From: Clostridioides difficile | GTDB taxonomy: Bacteria; Bacillota; Clostridia; Peptostreptococcales; Peptostreptococcaceae | Assembly (NCBI RefSeq): GCF_001299635.1 | Contig: NZ_JRHN01000031.1 | Location: 248,001-312,000 of the forward strand | DNA: 64,000 nucleotides | Reading direction: 5' to 3' | Shown here: positions 39,203-47,304 of the stretch, one piece after another | How positions within the stretch are numbered: the stretch's first letter is position 1 | Layout: each line of letters begins with the position of its first letter | Notes under the pieces: generated by a model | The model's database searches: none | What the model was told of the DNA's origin: nothing | What the model saw: the letters and a program-made list of their open reading frames with translations, nothing else | Program-made: the position numbers and the translations under genes

Positions 39203-39231
39203 ATAATACCATAGTACTGTGTAGTGCACAA
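39203..39231 (-). promoter_or_regulatory. uppP-lepB promoter with dyad operator in the spacer
   Basis: On the minus strand TTGTGC (39226-39231) and TATTAT (39203-39208) are 17 bp apart, with an extended TGG before the -10. The spacer contains the dyad ACACAGTACTATGG (39209-39222). The same dyad and spacing are found at padR (50555-50583), which suggests control by the PadR protein. Confidence 0.65.
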
Positions 39232-39326
39232 TGGAAGATTGATATTTTCATAAAACCTTCATAATTTGACAAAGTAAAGTTAGAGTTCATCTATTGAATA
39301 AGGGGTATATTTGAAGGGGAAATATA

Positions 39327-39335
39327 TGGTATAGT
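39327..39335 (+). promoter_or_regulatory. Possible -10 for the recombinase gene
   Basis: TGGTATAGT is an extended -10-like element 38 bases before the chosen start; no clear -35. Confidence 0.35.
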
Positions 39336-39373
39336 AAAAGTATAACGATTTTATGAGAAGGAAAGGAGTTATT

Positions 39374-40282
39374 ATGTATAGTACAAAAATACTAGATGAT
39401 TATGAGTACGAAACCTTTAATGTTTTTTCTACAAAATTAAACCCAAATACAAAACACGATTATTTATCAAAGGTTATACTGTTTAAAGAGTTCTTAAAAG
39501 GGAAAGAATTGATTTATGCGACAAAAGAAGATTGTAAAAATTTTGTAGACTATATACAGACCAAATATGCAAAATCAACTTGTGAAAAGATATATAGTTA
39601 TTTACATAGTTTTTATAACTTCTTAAAGAAAGAAGGATACATAGATATAAATCCATTTAGGTATGTAGAGAAACCAACAGTAACAAGAATAAAAACAAAA
39701 GATGATGTCCTAAGTATACAAGAAATAAATAAACTTATAGGTATTTTACCAAAATTAAATATAAGAGATAGAGTAATAATAGTCTGTCTAGTTACTACTG
39801 GGTGTTTATTAAATGAATTGGTTAGCTTGAAGTGGAAAGACCTTATGGTAGATGAAAATGATAACTCGTACGTGAGACTGGGAAAAGGAAGAAAAGAGAG
39901 GGTAGTTAAGTTGCATCCGTACTTCTTTAAACTATTAGAAGATTATAGGAATTATTCTGGGCTTCCTGAGGTAATAATACCTAATGATGACTTTATTTTT
40001 ACTACTCAAAAAAGTAATTCTATAACAGATAGAAATGTCAGACTTATAGTCAAAAAAGCTTTAGATTTAGCAGGGCTTTCTCAATATTCAGCAAGAGACT
40101 TTAGACATTCATTTGCAGCAATAAGTTTAAGACTTGGAGCAGATGAAAGTGATGTAAAAAATCAACTTGGTTGGAGTGACAAATACTATGCAATTAGATA
40201 TAAATATGTATTAAATTTTGTAGATAGCGAAATAGTGGATTATCTTATTGAAAAAGATAATTTAGATATAAATAAAAAATAG
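39374..40282 (+). CDS. XerC/XerD-like tyrosine recombinase family protein, active site altered
   Basis: A 302-residue protein with an N-terminal SAM-like DNA-binding domain (1-100) and a C-terminal tyrosine recombinase domain. The hairpin lysine region (LGKGRKERVVKL), the second arginine (DFRHSFA) and the C-terminal tyrosine (IRYKYV) are present. The first catalytic Arg (normally GLRxxEL) is Leu in GCLLNEL (codon 39806-39808), and the His of HxxR is Arg in SARDFRH (codon 40094-40096). AAAGGAG fits the ATG at 39374 rather than 39353. It stands alone with no phage genes nearby. It may be a divergent Xer with a structural or regulatory role. Confidence 0.8.
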   Translation: MYSTKILDDYEYETFNVFSTKLNPNTKHDYLSKVILFKEFLKGKELIYATKEDCKNFVDYIQTKYAKSTCEKIYSYLHSFYNFLKKEGYIDINPFRYVEKPTVTRIKTKDDVLSIQEINKLIGILPKLNIRDRVIIVCLVTTGCLLNELVSLKWKDLMVDENDNSYVRLGKGRKERVVKLHPYFFKLLEDYRNYSGLPEVIIPNDDFIFTTQKSNSITDRNVRLIVKKALDLAGLSQYSARDFRHSFAAISLRLGADESDVKNQLGWSDKYYAIRYKYVLNFVDSEIVDYLIEKDNLDINKK

Positions 40283-40332
40283 TAATAAATAAAAAATACT
40301 ATATATAAATGTGAACAAAAAATAAAAAAGCC

Positions 40333-40361
40333 TTGTTATAGTTCGTAAAATTATATATAAT
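40333..40361 (+). promoter_or_regulatory. Promoter for purB
   Basis: TTGTTA (40333-40338) and TATAAT (40356-40361) are separated by 17 bp, 64 bases before purB. Confidence 0.6.
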
Positions 40362-40424
40362 TATTTATGTACTAATTTGTACACACTAATCACATGACAA
40401 AAGATTTAAGGAAGGTGCTAAATA

Positions 40425-41870
40425 ATGATAGATAATAAATATACTACGTACTCAAATCCACTTACAGATAGATACTGCAGCAAAGATATGAGCTATATAT
40501 TTTCTCCACAATTTAAATTTTCTACATGGAGAAGACTATGGGTTGCTCTTGCAGAAGGTGAACATGAGTTAGGAATAAATATAACTGAAGAACAATTAGA
40601 TGAGCTAAGAGCTAATATAGATAATATAAATTTTGACGAAGCTAGAAAAATAGAGAAAGAAGTAAGACATGATGTAATGTCTCATGTAAAAGCATATGGT
40701 TTACAGTGTGAAAAAGCCAAAGGAATAATACATTTAGGGGCAACATCTGCATATGTTGGAGATAATACGGATGTTATACAAATGAATGAAGCGTTAAAAC
40801 TTCTAAGAGTAAAGCTTGTAAACTTAATAAATAATTTAAAAGAATTTGCACTTAAGTATAAGGATATGCCAGCTCTTGGGTTTACACATTTTCAAGCAGC
40901 ACAACTTACAACAGTAGGTAAAAGAGCTTGTTTATGGGCTCAAGATTTAATACTTGATTTGGAAGATTTGAATTACAGAATAGATAATATGAAATTAAGA
41001 GGAGTTAAAGGAACTACTGGTACTCAAGCAAGTTTTTTAAGCTTATTTGAGGGAGACCATGAAAAAGTGAAAGAGTTAGATAAAAAAATCTGCAAAAAGA
41101 TGGGATATAATTCTTCTTATGCAGTAAGTGGACAAACATATACTAGAAAATTAGACTATCAAGTGATAAGTATACTATCAGGGATAGCTCAAAGTATGCA
41201 TAAAATGACTAATGATATAAGACTTTTACAAAGTTTAAAGGAATTAGAAGAGCCATTTGAAAAGAATCAAATAGGTTCATCAGCAATGGCTTATAAGAGA
41301 AATCCAATGAGAAGTGAGAGAATAGCATCTTTATCTAAGTATATAATCTCTGAATCTTTAAGCCCTGCAATGGTACAAGCTACTCAATGGTTAGAGAGAA
41401 CATTAGATGATTCAGCTAATAAGAGATTAGCTATACCTCAAGCTTTTATGGCAGCAGATGCAATACTTGAAATAGGCATAAATGTAACTGATGGTTTAGT
41501 AGTATACGAGAATATGATAAATAAACGTGTAAATGAGGAACTTCCTTTTATGGCTACAGAAACAATACTTATGGAAGCTGTAAAAAGAGGTGGAGATAGA
41601 CAAGAGTTACATGAGATAATAAGAGAATACTCTATGAAAGCTGCATATAGAGTTAAACATGAAGGTAAGGATAATAATCTAATTGAGCTTATAATGAATG
41701 ATGATTCATTTAAAATGAGCAAAGAAGAAATATTATCTATAATGGACCCAAAAAACTTTATAGGTAGAGCACCAGAACAAGTTGTAGAGTTTGCAAATGA
41801 AGTTGTAGAACCAGCTATAAAAGATTATAAAGAAGATTTAGGAAAAGTAGATGTGGATTTAAGAGTATAG
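40425..41870 (+). CDS. purB: Adenylosuccinate lyase
   Basis: It acts twice in purine synthesis, releasing fumarate from SAICAR and from adenylosuccinate. The signature loop of the fumarase/aspartase superfamily is GSSAMAYKRNPMRSE (near 285), with the catalytic serine. HDVMSHVKAYG and HLGATSAYVGDNTD are further active-site regions. Length 481 residues fits the family. It stands as a single gene with its own promoter and strong terminator, apart from other purine genes. No PurR box or purine riboswitch was seen. Confidence 0.96.
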   Translation: MIDNKYTTYSNPLTDRYCSKDMSYIFSPQFKFSTWRRLWVALAEGEHELGINITEEQLDELRANIDNINFDEARKIEKEVRHDVMSHVKAYGLQCEKAKGIIHLGATSAYVGDNTDVIQMNEALKLLRVKLVNLINNLKEFALKYKDMPALGFTHFQAAQLTTVGKRACLWAQDLILDLEDLNYRIDNMKLRGVKGTTGTQASFLSLFEGDHEKVKELDKKICKKMGYNSSYAVSGQTYTRKLDYQVISILSGIAQSMHKMTNDIRLLQSLKELEEPFEKNQIGSSAMAYKRNPMRSERIASLSKYIISESLSPAMVQATQWLERTLDDSANKRLAIPQAFMAADAILEIGINVTDGLVVYENMINKRVNEELPFMATETILMEAVKRGGDRQELHEIIREYSMKAAYRVKHEGKDNNLIELIMNDDSFKMSKEEILSIMDPKNFIGRAPEQVVEFANEVVEPAIKDYKEDLGKVDVDLRV

Positions 41871-41894
41871 AAGTATACAGATAAAATATAATCA

Positions 41895-41934
41895 AAAATG
41901 GCTATCTTATTTATAAATAAGATAGCCATTTTAA
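41895..41934 (+). terminator. Intrinsic terminator after purB
   Basis: A perfect stem of at least 15 bp (AAAATGGCTATCTTA with its complement ending at 41932). Confidence 0.88.
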
Positions 41935-42181
41935 TGGGCTAGCGTCTGCTCTTCATCGATATGAAGAGTTCTTCCTTATTTACTATACCATGAATTAAAG
42001 AAAATAGCTATATAAATAGTGTTTAATAAGAATAATATAAATAAAATTAAATAAAATAATAAGATTACTAATTAAATTTAAACATTCAGTAAAAACTATT
42101 GTGCTTGCAATATTTTTAATGTAAACTGAAATAAAGTTATTTAGATAATTTAATAAATTTAAAAACAACCGAGGTGATTGT
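41935..42181 (+). other. Gap between purB and the MarR gene
   Basis: It contains a perfect dyad CTCTTCAT/ATGAAGAG (41949-41968) in a locally GC-richer patch (41937-41975), then AT-rich DNA with no clear promoter boxes. A small RNA or decayed repeat is possible; no gene is visible. Confidence 0.35.
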
Positions 42182-42634
42182 ATGAACTACGTAGTAAAAG
42201 ATACCATAAGTTTTCTAGTAAAAACATTTCCTAAGATTTATTCTAGCCTATACTTAGAGGACCTAAAAAAATTTGCACCAGACTATAATGTAAATAAAAC
42301 ACAATTAAGAGCATTAGTATTTATAAAAAATTATGGAGTAATAAGTATGACTGATTTATGCTCTAAATTAAATATAGAAAAAGGCAGTTTAACTAGTATG
42401 GTTGATGATTTAACTGAAAAGAAATATGTAACAAGAGAAAGAGACTTAGTTGATAGAAGAAAGTATTTAATTGATATTACTGAAGAAGGGGGCAATATAG
42501 CTTCTGATTTTATGGATAAATTAAGTGATGGTCTAGGAGAAAAGCTTTCTAAATTGACTGAAGAAGATAGAAGAAAGTATTTAGAGGCAATAAATACTCT
42601 TCAATATATATTAAATAAAGAAGAATTTAAATAG
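42182..42634 (+). CDS. MarR family transcriptional regulator
   Basis: A 150-residue winged-helix regulator. The DNA-binding part reads SMTDLCSKLNIEKGSLTSMVDDLTEKKYVTRERDLVDRRKYLIDITEEG in the family pattern (about residues 55-105, with the DRR-K wing). N- and C-terminal helices form the dimer interface. MarR proteins are usually ligand-released repressors of nearby genes. No obvious target lies on the same strand; its own gap contains no clear palindromic operator. The start ATG follows GAGGTGATTG. Confidence 0.88.
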   Translation: MNYVVKDTISFLVKTFPKIYSSLYLEDLKKFAPDYNVNKTQLRALVFIKNYGVISMTDLCSKLNIEKGSLTSMVDDLTEKKYVTRERDLVDRRKYLIDITEEGGNIASDFMDKLSDGLGEKLSKLTEEDRRKYLEAINTLQYILNKEEFK

Positions 42635-42682
42635 AAAAAATATCCCCTCTTCAAATAATATCTGAAAAGGGGATATTTTTAT
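42635..42682. terminator. Bidirectional terminator between MarR and aminotransferase genes
   Basis: AAAAATATCCCC pairs with GGGGATATTTTT across a loop; A and T runs flank both sides, serving the converging genes. Confidence 0.85.
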
Positions 42683-42717
42683 ATCATTAAATTTATATAA
42701 ATTAATATTTCAAGAAT

Positions 42718-43914
42718 TTATTTGTGTAAAGCTACATATTGCTCTAAACCTTCTTTTAATAATGTAGCAGCTCTATGAAGGTCAGTTTCATTTAGGATGT
42801 AAGCCAATCTTATTTCGTCACGTCCTAAACCTGGAGTAGCATAGAATCCTTCAGCAGGGCAAACCATAACTGTTTCATTGTTTTTGTTGAATTCTTTTAA
42901 CATCCAGATTGTGAAATCTTCTGCATTTTCAACTGGTAATTTAGCAACTATATAGAAAGCACCAGTTGGTTTTTTACATATAACACCATCAACTTTCATT
43001 AATTCATTGTATAATACATCTCTTCTTTTTTTGTATTCTTCATTAACTTCTTTGAAATAAGAAACTGGAGTTTTGTATAATTCAACAGCTCCTATTTGCT
43101 CTAATGTAGGAACACAAAGTCTTCCTTGACATAATTTAAGTATTTGAGCGATAAGACCTTTATTTTTACAAGCGATAGAACCAATTCTAGCACCACAAGC
43201 ACTGTATCTTTTAGAAACACTGTCTATTATGATAACTCTATCTTGTACACCTTCTAAGTTACCACAGCTTGTGTACTCAAGTCCATCATAAACAAATTCT
43301 CTATAAACTTCATCTGCTATTATCCATAAATCTTTTTCTTTAGCTATTTCAGCTAGGATATTAAGTTCTTCTTTTGTATAGATTGCACCAGTTGGATTTC
43401 CTGGATTAGAAAGAATTATAGCTTTAGTTTTATCATCCACTTTAGACATTATTTCTTCTTTAGATGGAAGGTGGAAACCGTTTTCTGCTTTTGTTGTAAC
43501 AGCATTAACTTCTACATTTACACATTGACCAAATCCATTGTAGTTAGTGTAGAATGGTTCTGGAACTAATAGATTATCCCCTGGGTCACAAACTGCCATC
43601 ATAGTGAAAAGTAAAGCTTCACTACCACCATTAGTTACTAGTAATTCGTCTTTTTCAAAATGCATATCATAAGTTTTATAATAGTTTTGAAGTGCCTCTA
43701 ATAATTCTGGAATACCTTCTGATGTAGCATATTCTAAGACTTCACTATCAAAGTTTTTAACAGCATCAAAAAACCCTTTAGGAGTTTTTATATCTGGTTG
43801 TCCTATGTTTAAGTGATATACTTTGATTCCTCTATCTTTTGCTGCTTGTGCAAATGGAACAAGTTTTCTGATTGGAGAGGCCTGCATTGCACTAACTCTG
43901 TTTGAATAATTCAT
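42718..43914 (-). CDS. Pyridoxal-phosphate aminotransferase, class I (aspartate aminotransferase type)
   Basis: A 398-residue fold-type I aminotransferase. Seen are NPGNPTGAIYT (near 170), the DEVYREF substrate/cofactor region, the Schiff-base lysine in SVSKRYSACGARIG (near 234) and the C-terminal arginine region DEIRLAYIL. The AspB/AspC group moves amino groups between aspartate or other amino acids and 2-oxoglutarate; the exact substrate cannot be read from sequence. The minus-strand AGGGGGT precedes the ATG. Monocistronic and convergent with the MarR gene. Confidence 0.9.
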   Translation of the reverse strand: MNYSNRVSAMQASPIRKLVPFAQAAKDRGIKVYHLNIGQPDIKTPKGFFDAVKNFDSEVLEYATSEGIPELLEALQNYYKTYDMHFEKDELLVTNGGSEALLFTMMAVCDPGDNLLVPEPFYTNYNGFGQCVNVEVNAVTTKAENGFHLPSKEEIMSKVDDKTKAIILSNPGNPTGAIYTKEELNILAEIAKEKDLWIIADEVYREFVYDGLEYTSCGNLEGVQDRVIIIDSVSKRYSACGARIGSIACKNKGLIAQILKLCQGRLCVPTLEQIGAVELYKTPVSYFKEVNEEYKKRRDVLYNELMKVDGVICKKPTGAFYIVAKLPVENAEDFTIWMLKEFNKNNETVMVCPAEGFYATPGLGRDEIRLAYILNETDLHRAATLLKEGLEQYVALHK

Positions 43915-44298
43915 TTTAATACCCCCTATTTAATTTAAATACGTATATTGTATTATGTAAATTGTATGTTTGAATACAAGACATCTTTACAAGATAATAA
44001 TAACATACTTATAGGTAAAAATCATCAAAAAAAATTAATATAGCTCTAAAATAAACTTTTAACAAATTACAGTGAAATACCTGTGTCCATGCCAATAAAT
44101 TATACATCAGTAAATTAATTTATGATAAGATAATGTTTTGGTGTATAGATAGTAATTTTTTGTTATAATCCTCTATTTATAGATAAAAATATATAAGGGT
44201 AAATACGCAAATTTATAAAAAATATTATAAATTTATTTAACAGATACGATAAATATCATATAATTATATTAAAGGCTATTAACTAAGAGGTGTTAATT
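43915..44298 (+). promoter_or_regulatory. Divergent gap between aminotransferase and GalT-like genes
   Basis: About 380 AT-rich bases. TTAACA (44237-44242) and TATAAT (44259-44264) at 16 bp form a likely promoter for the GalT-like gene. A 12-base palindrome TAAATTAATTTA is at about 44112. No gene or known riboswitch was recognised. Confidence 0.45.
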
Positions 44299-45249
44299 AT
44301 GAAAGAATTAAGAATAGATCCAATTACTAATGATGTTGTTATATTTGCTACTGATAGATTGAAAAGACCTTTGGATACAGCAGATATACCAAATGAAGAT
44401 GAAGAGACTAAGGAATATGAAGAAGGATGCCCATTTTGTAAGGGAAATGAGGCTTATGCAACTGATACACTATTTGAAATAGAGGGTAAAGAAGGATGGC
44501 TTGTGAAGTCTATTTATAATAAATTTCCTATAATTGATGATATGGCAAGAGATGTATATGGTATTCATGAAGTGATGATAGAGAGCGATAAACATAATAG
44601 TAATTTTTATAACATGAATCAAAAAGAATTTGAAGATGTTTTTTTTATGTATAGAGACAGATTTAGAGAGATGTCGAAAAATGACAAAGTAGAGTATGTT
44701 AGTATCTTTAAAAACTTCTTGAGAAAAGCTGGGGCATCTTTAATGCATCCACATGCTCAGATACTGTCTATGTCTTTTATTCCTCCTGAAATTACTAATG
44801 AATTACTAGTTTCAAAAGAGTATTATGATAGTAATAATAGCTCTTTGTATGATGATTTAATAGAAAATGAAATAAATTTAAATACAAGAGTTGTTTATAA
44901 TGGAGAAGCTTTTATAGTGCTTGTTCCATATGCAACTAAATATAGTGGAGAAGTAAGAGTAATATTTAAAGATAAAATAAAATTTGATGAGTTAAATGAT
45001 AATAATGTAAAAGAACTTTCCATGATATTTGAGAAGTTATTTAAGAAACTGTACAATCTCAATGGATATATGCCATTTAACTTATGTATTCACACTCATC
45101 CAACAAATATTGAAACAAAATCATATTTTAATGTTCATATGCATATAATCCCAAGAAAATATAATTTTGGAGGATTCGAGCTTGGAACAAATATGTATGT
45201 TTCCTCAATAATCCCTGAAGAGTTAACAAAAAAATTAAAAATTGATTAA
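44299..45249 (+). CDS. Galactose-1-phosphate uridylyltransferase-like (GalT, HIT superfamily) enzyme
   Basis: A nucleotidylyltransferase of about 316 residues in the GalT branch of the HIT superfamily. Zinc-ligand cysteines are in CPFCKGNE (about 47-54), and the catalytic H-x-H is in LMHPHAQILSM (near 155). The C-terminal half repeats the fold and has FNVHMHIIPRKYNFGGFE. Members transfer UMP or AMP between sugar phosphates. No galK or galE is adjacent, so galactose use is not proven. AAGAGGTG fits the ATG at 44299 rather than the earlier in-frame GTG. Confidence 0.82.
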   Translation: MKELRIDPITNDVVIFATDRLKRPLDTADIPNEDEETKEYEEGCPFCKGNEAYATDTLFEIEGKEGWLVKSIYNKFPIIDDMARDVYGIHEVMIESDKHNSNFYNMNQKEFEDVFFMYRDRFREMSKNDKVEYVSIFKNFLRKAGASLMHPHAQILSMSFIPPEITNELLVSKEYYDSNNSSLYDDLIENEINLNTRVVYNGEAFIVLVPYATKYSGEVRVIFKDKIKFDELNDNNVKELSMIFEKLFKKLYNLNGYMPFNLCIHTHPTNIETKSYFNVHMHIIPRKYNFGGFELGTNMYVSSIIPEELTKKLKID

Positions 45250-45372
45250 AATATATATTTTTAAGGTATTAAGTAAATAGTAATTTTTAGATAAAATTAT
45301 AGTGTCGTGTTGTTAAAATAAAAACAAATGAAAAAATTAAAAGAAATTTACTGTTTAGATGAGGAGTATAAT

Positions 45373-46125
45373 ATGAAATTTATATCATGGAATGTTAATG
45401 GAATAAGAGCTTGTGTTGGGAAAGGATTTTTAGACTTTTTCAAAGAGGTTGATGCAGATATATTTTGCTTACAAGAAACTAAATTACAAGAAGGACAAAT
45501 AGAGTTAGATTTACCAGGATATTTTCAATACTGGAATTATGCTGAGAGAAAAGGTTATTCAGGTACTGCTATATTTACAAAAAAAGAGCCTTTAAAAGTA
45601 ATGTATGGAATAAATATAGAAGAACATGATAAGGAAGGTAGAGTCATAACTCTAGAATTTGAAGATTTTTATTTTGTCACTGTATATACACCAAATTCTC
45701 AATCTGAGTTGAAGAGATTAGAATATAGAACTAGATGGGAAGATGATTTTATAGACTATTTAGTTAAATTAGATAATCAGAAGCCTGTAATTGTATGTGG
45801 GGATATGAATGTTGCACATACAGAGATAGATTTAAAAAATCCTAAAAATAATATGAAAAATGCAGGTTTTACTAAGGAAGAAAGAGAAAAATTTTCTAAA
45901 CTATTAGATAGTGGGTTCATAGATACATATAGATACTTTAATCCTGATAAAGAAGGTGTCTATAGTTGGTGGTCATATAGATTTAATGCAAGAAAAAATA
46001 ATGCAGGATGGAGAATAGATTATTTTTGTGCATCTAAGAAATTAGAAGATAGATTGATAGGTGCAAACATTCACACTGAAGTACTAGGTTCAGACCATTG
46101 TCCAGTTGAATTAGAGATAAAATAA
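45373..46125 (+). CDS. xth: Exodeoxyribonuclease III (AP endonuclease)
   Basis: It cuts DNA at abasic sites and degrades duplex DNA 3'-5' in base-excision repair. The 250-residue protein has MKFISWNVNGIRA at the N-terminus, the metal-binding glutamate in CLQETKL (near 34), GDMNVAHTEIDL (near 148) and the catalytic His in LGSDHCPVELE at the end. An upstream in-frame ATG at 45328 has no ribosome-binding site; GAGGAG fits the ATG at 45373. It stands as a single gene before a terminator. Confidence 0.95.
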   Translation: MKFISWNVNGIRACVGKGFLDFFKEVDADIFCLQETKLQEGQIELDLPGYFQYWNYAERKGYSGTAIFTKKEPLKVMYGINIEEHDKEGRVITLEFEDFYFVTVYTPNSQSELKRLEYRTRWEDDFIDYLVKLDNQKPVIVCGDMNVAHTEIDLKNPKNNMKNAGFTKEEREKFSKLLDSGFIDTYRYFNPDKEGVYSWWSYRFNARKNNAGWRIDYFCASKKLEDRLIGANIHTEVLGSDHCPVELEIK

Positions 46126-46146
46126 AGATTAATAAGGATAAAAATT

Positions 46147-46203
46147 GGGCTGTAGATATACATTTAAAGATGATTATGTTTTAATCTACATGCCTATTTT
46201 TAA
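46147..46203 (+). terminator. Probable terminator after xth
   Basis: GGC-TGTAGAT can pair with ATCTACA-TGCC across a long loop, followed by ATTTTT. The stem has a bulge. Confidence 0.5.
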
Positions 46204-46215
46204 CCTAAGTAAATT

Positions 46216-46992
46216 CTATTTGTTTTTTCTTTGAGTAGCATTTTCTAATGCAAATTGATTTGTTTTTCCCATGTTATAAGCTAAGTTAATAATTCTTTTC
46301 TCATCTTTACTCAATTCACGATTTAAAATCTTCTTAAATTCATCAAATAACTTATCATAATCAACTTTCTTTTTATTAGAATATTTTATAGTTTTAGGTC
46401 TAATGCTTGTATACACATATATATCTGGCACTATACTTGGATTGTATATATTAATAAAGACCTTAGCAGTATAGTATGCATCGTTTAAAGCGTTGTGATA
46501 AGACATTTTTTCATCGAGTTGCAATAAGGAAATAGCATTTTGTAATCCAATACTTTTTCCTGCTGGGTTATTGAAATATTTAGATGCATGCTGTTGAATA
46601 TTAATATAAGACTTAGGTAAGGTATTTGATGCTAGCTTATGGTAATTAATGTTCCTGTACAATTCCTTTAAATCTCCAGCTCCCCATACACATAATATAG
46701 GGTCTTGTGATGATATAAATTTTATGAACTTGTTGTAAACTTCAGGAAAAGTAGGTGAACCATTAAAATCAGAATCTTTAATATTAGTCATGCGACTAAT
46801 AAAAGGGTGTATTTCTTTGTATATTGTAGGCTTCACATAGCTATTAAATGTATCTATTATATTGAATTTAGAATCCAATTTAATTGCTCCTATTTGTATG
46901 ATTTCAAAAGGACACTTTTCATTGGATACAGTCTTGTTAAATTTTTTATCAAATCCTTGATTAAATTCCAAATCGAAAATTATGTATTCCAT
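46216..46992 (-). CDS. DEDDh-type 3'-5' exonuclease
   Basis: A 258-residue exonuclease of the RNase T / DnaQ superfamily, closest in look to the ERI1/KapD branch. The acidic residues are in IIFDLEFNQG (near residues 4-13), the second aspartate is in the WGAGDLKEL region (near 105) and the last motif is YHNALNDAYYTAKVF (near 160-175, H-x4-D). The last 70 residues are Lys-rich and do not belong to the nuclease fold. Substrate (RNA or DNA) is not known. It is convergent with xth. Confidence 0.83.
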   Translation of the reverse strand: MEYIIFDLEFNQGFDKKFNKTVSNEKCPFEIIQIGAIKLDSKFNIIDTFNSYVKPTIYKEIHPFISRMTNIKDSDFNGSPTFPEVYNKFIKFISSQDPILCVWGAGDLKELYRNINYHKLASNTLPKSYINIQQHASKYFNNPAGKSIGLQNAISLLQLDEKMSYHNALNDAYYTAKVFINIYNPSIVPDIYVYTSIRPKTIKYSNKKKVDYDKLFDEFKKILNRELSKDEKRIINLAYNMGKTNQFALENATQRKNK

Positions 46993-47304
46993 AAAGTTTA
47001 TCTCCTAAATTTTTTTATTATTGCTACTATAGATTATATTATAAGTCAAATTAAATTTTTAAACAAAAATACTTTTATTTTAGTATACCCCATATTTATA
47101 AAAATGTTAAACTATTGTATGTAGAATATTTTTTCCAATAAAAAATATTGCGAACTTTTTGTACTTGATATATAATAATATAAATAAAAACACGAATAAA
47201 ATACGAATATTTTGCAAGAAAAATTCATAAACGTAAGTAAAAATGAATTTTATCTTGTATTTAACAAAATAAAATTTACATAAAAATTATGGGAGAGTGA
47301 AAAA
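46993..47304 (+). promoter_or_regulatory. Gap before glnA with a strong promoter
   Basis: TTGCGA (47148-47153) and TATAAT (47171-47176) are separated by exactly 17 bp. The untranslated leader of about 120 bases has a short direct repeat ACGAAT (two copies near 47192-47208). No GlnR-type dyad was clear. The rest (46993-47147) is AT-rich with nothing recognised. Confidence 0.6.

Noticed and set aside
39374-40282. Integrase of a mobile element with attachment sites around it
   Set aside because: No direct repeats or phage genes flank it, and its active site is altered.
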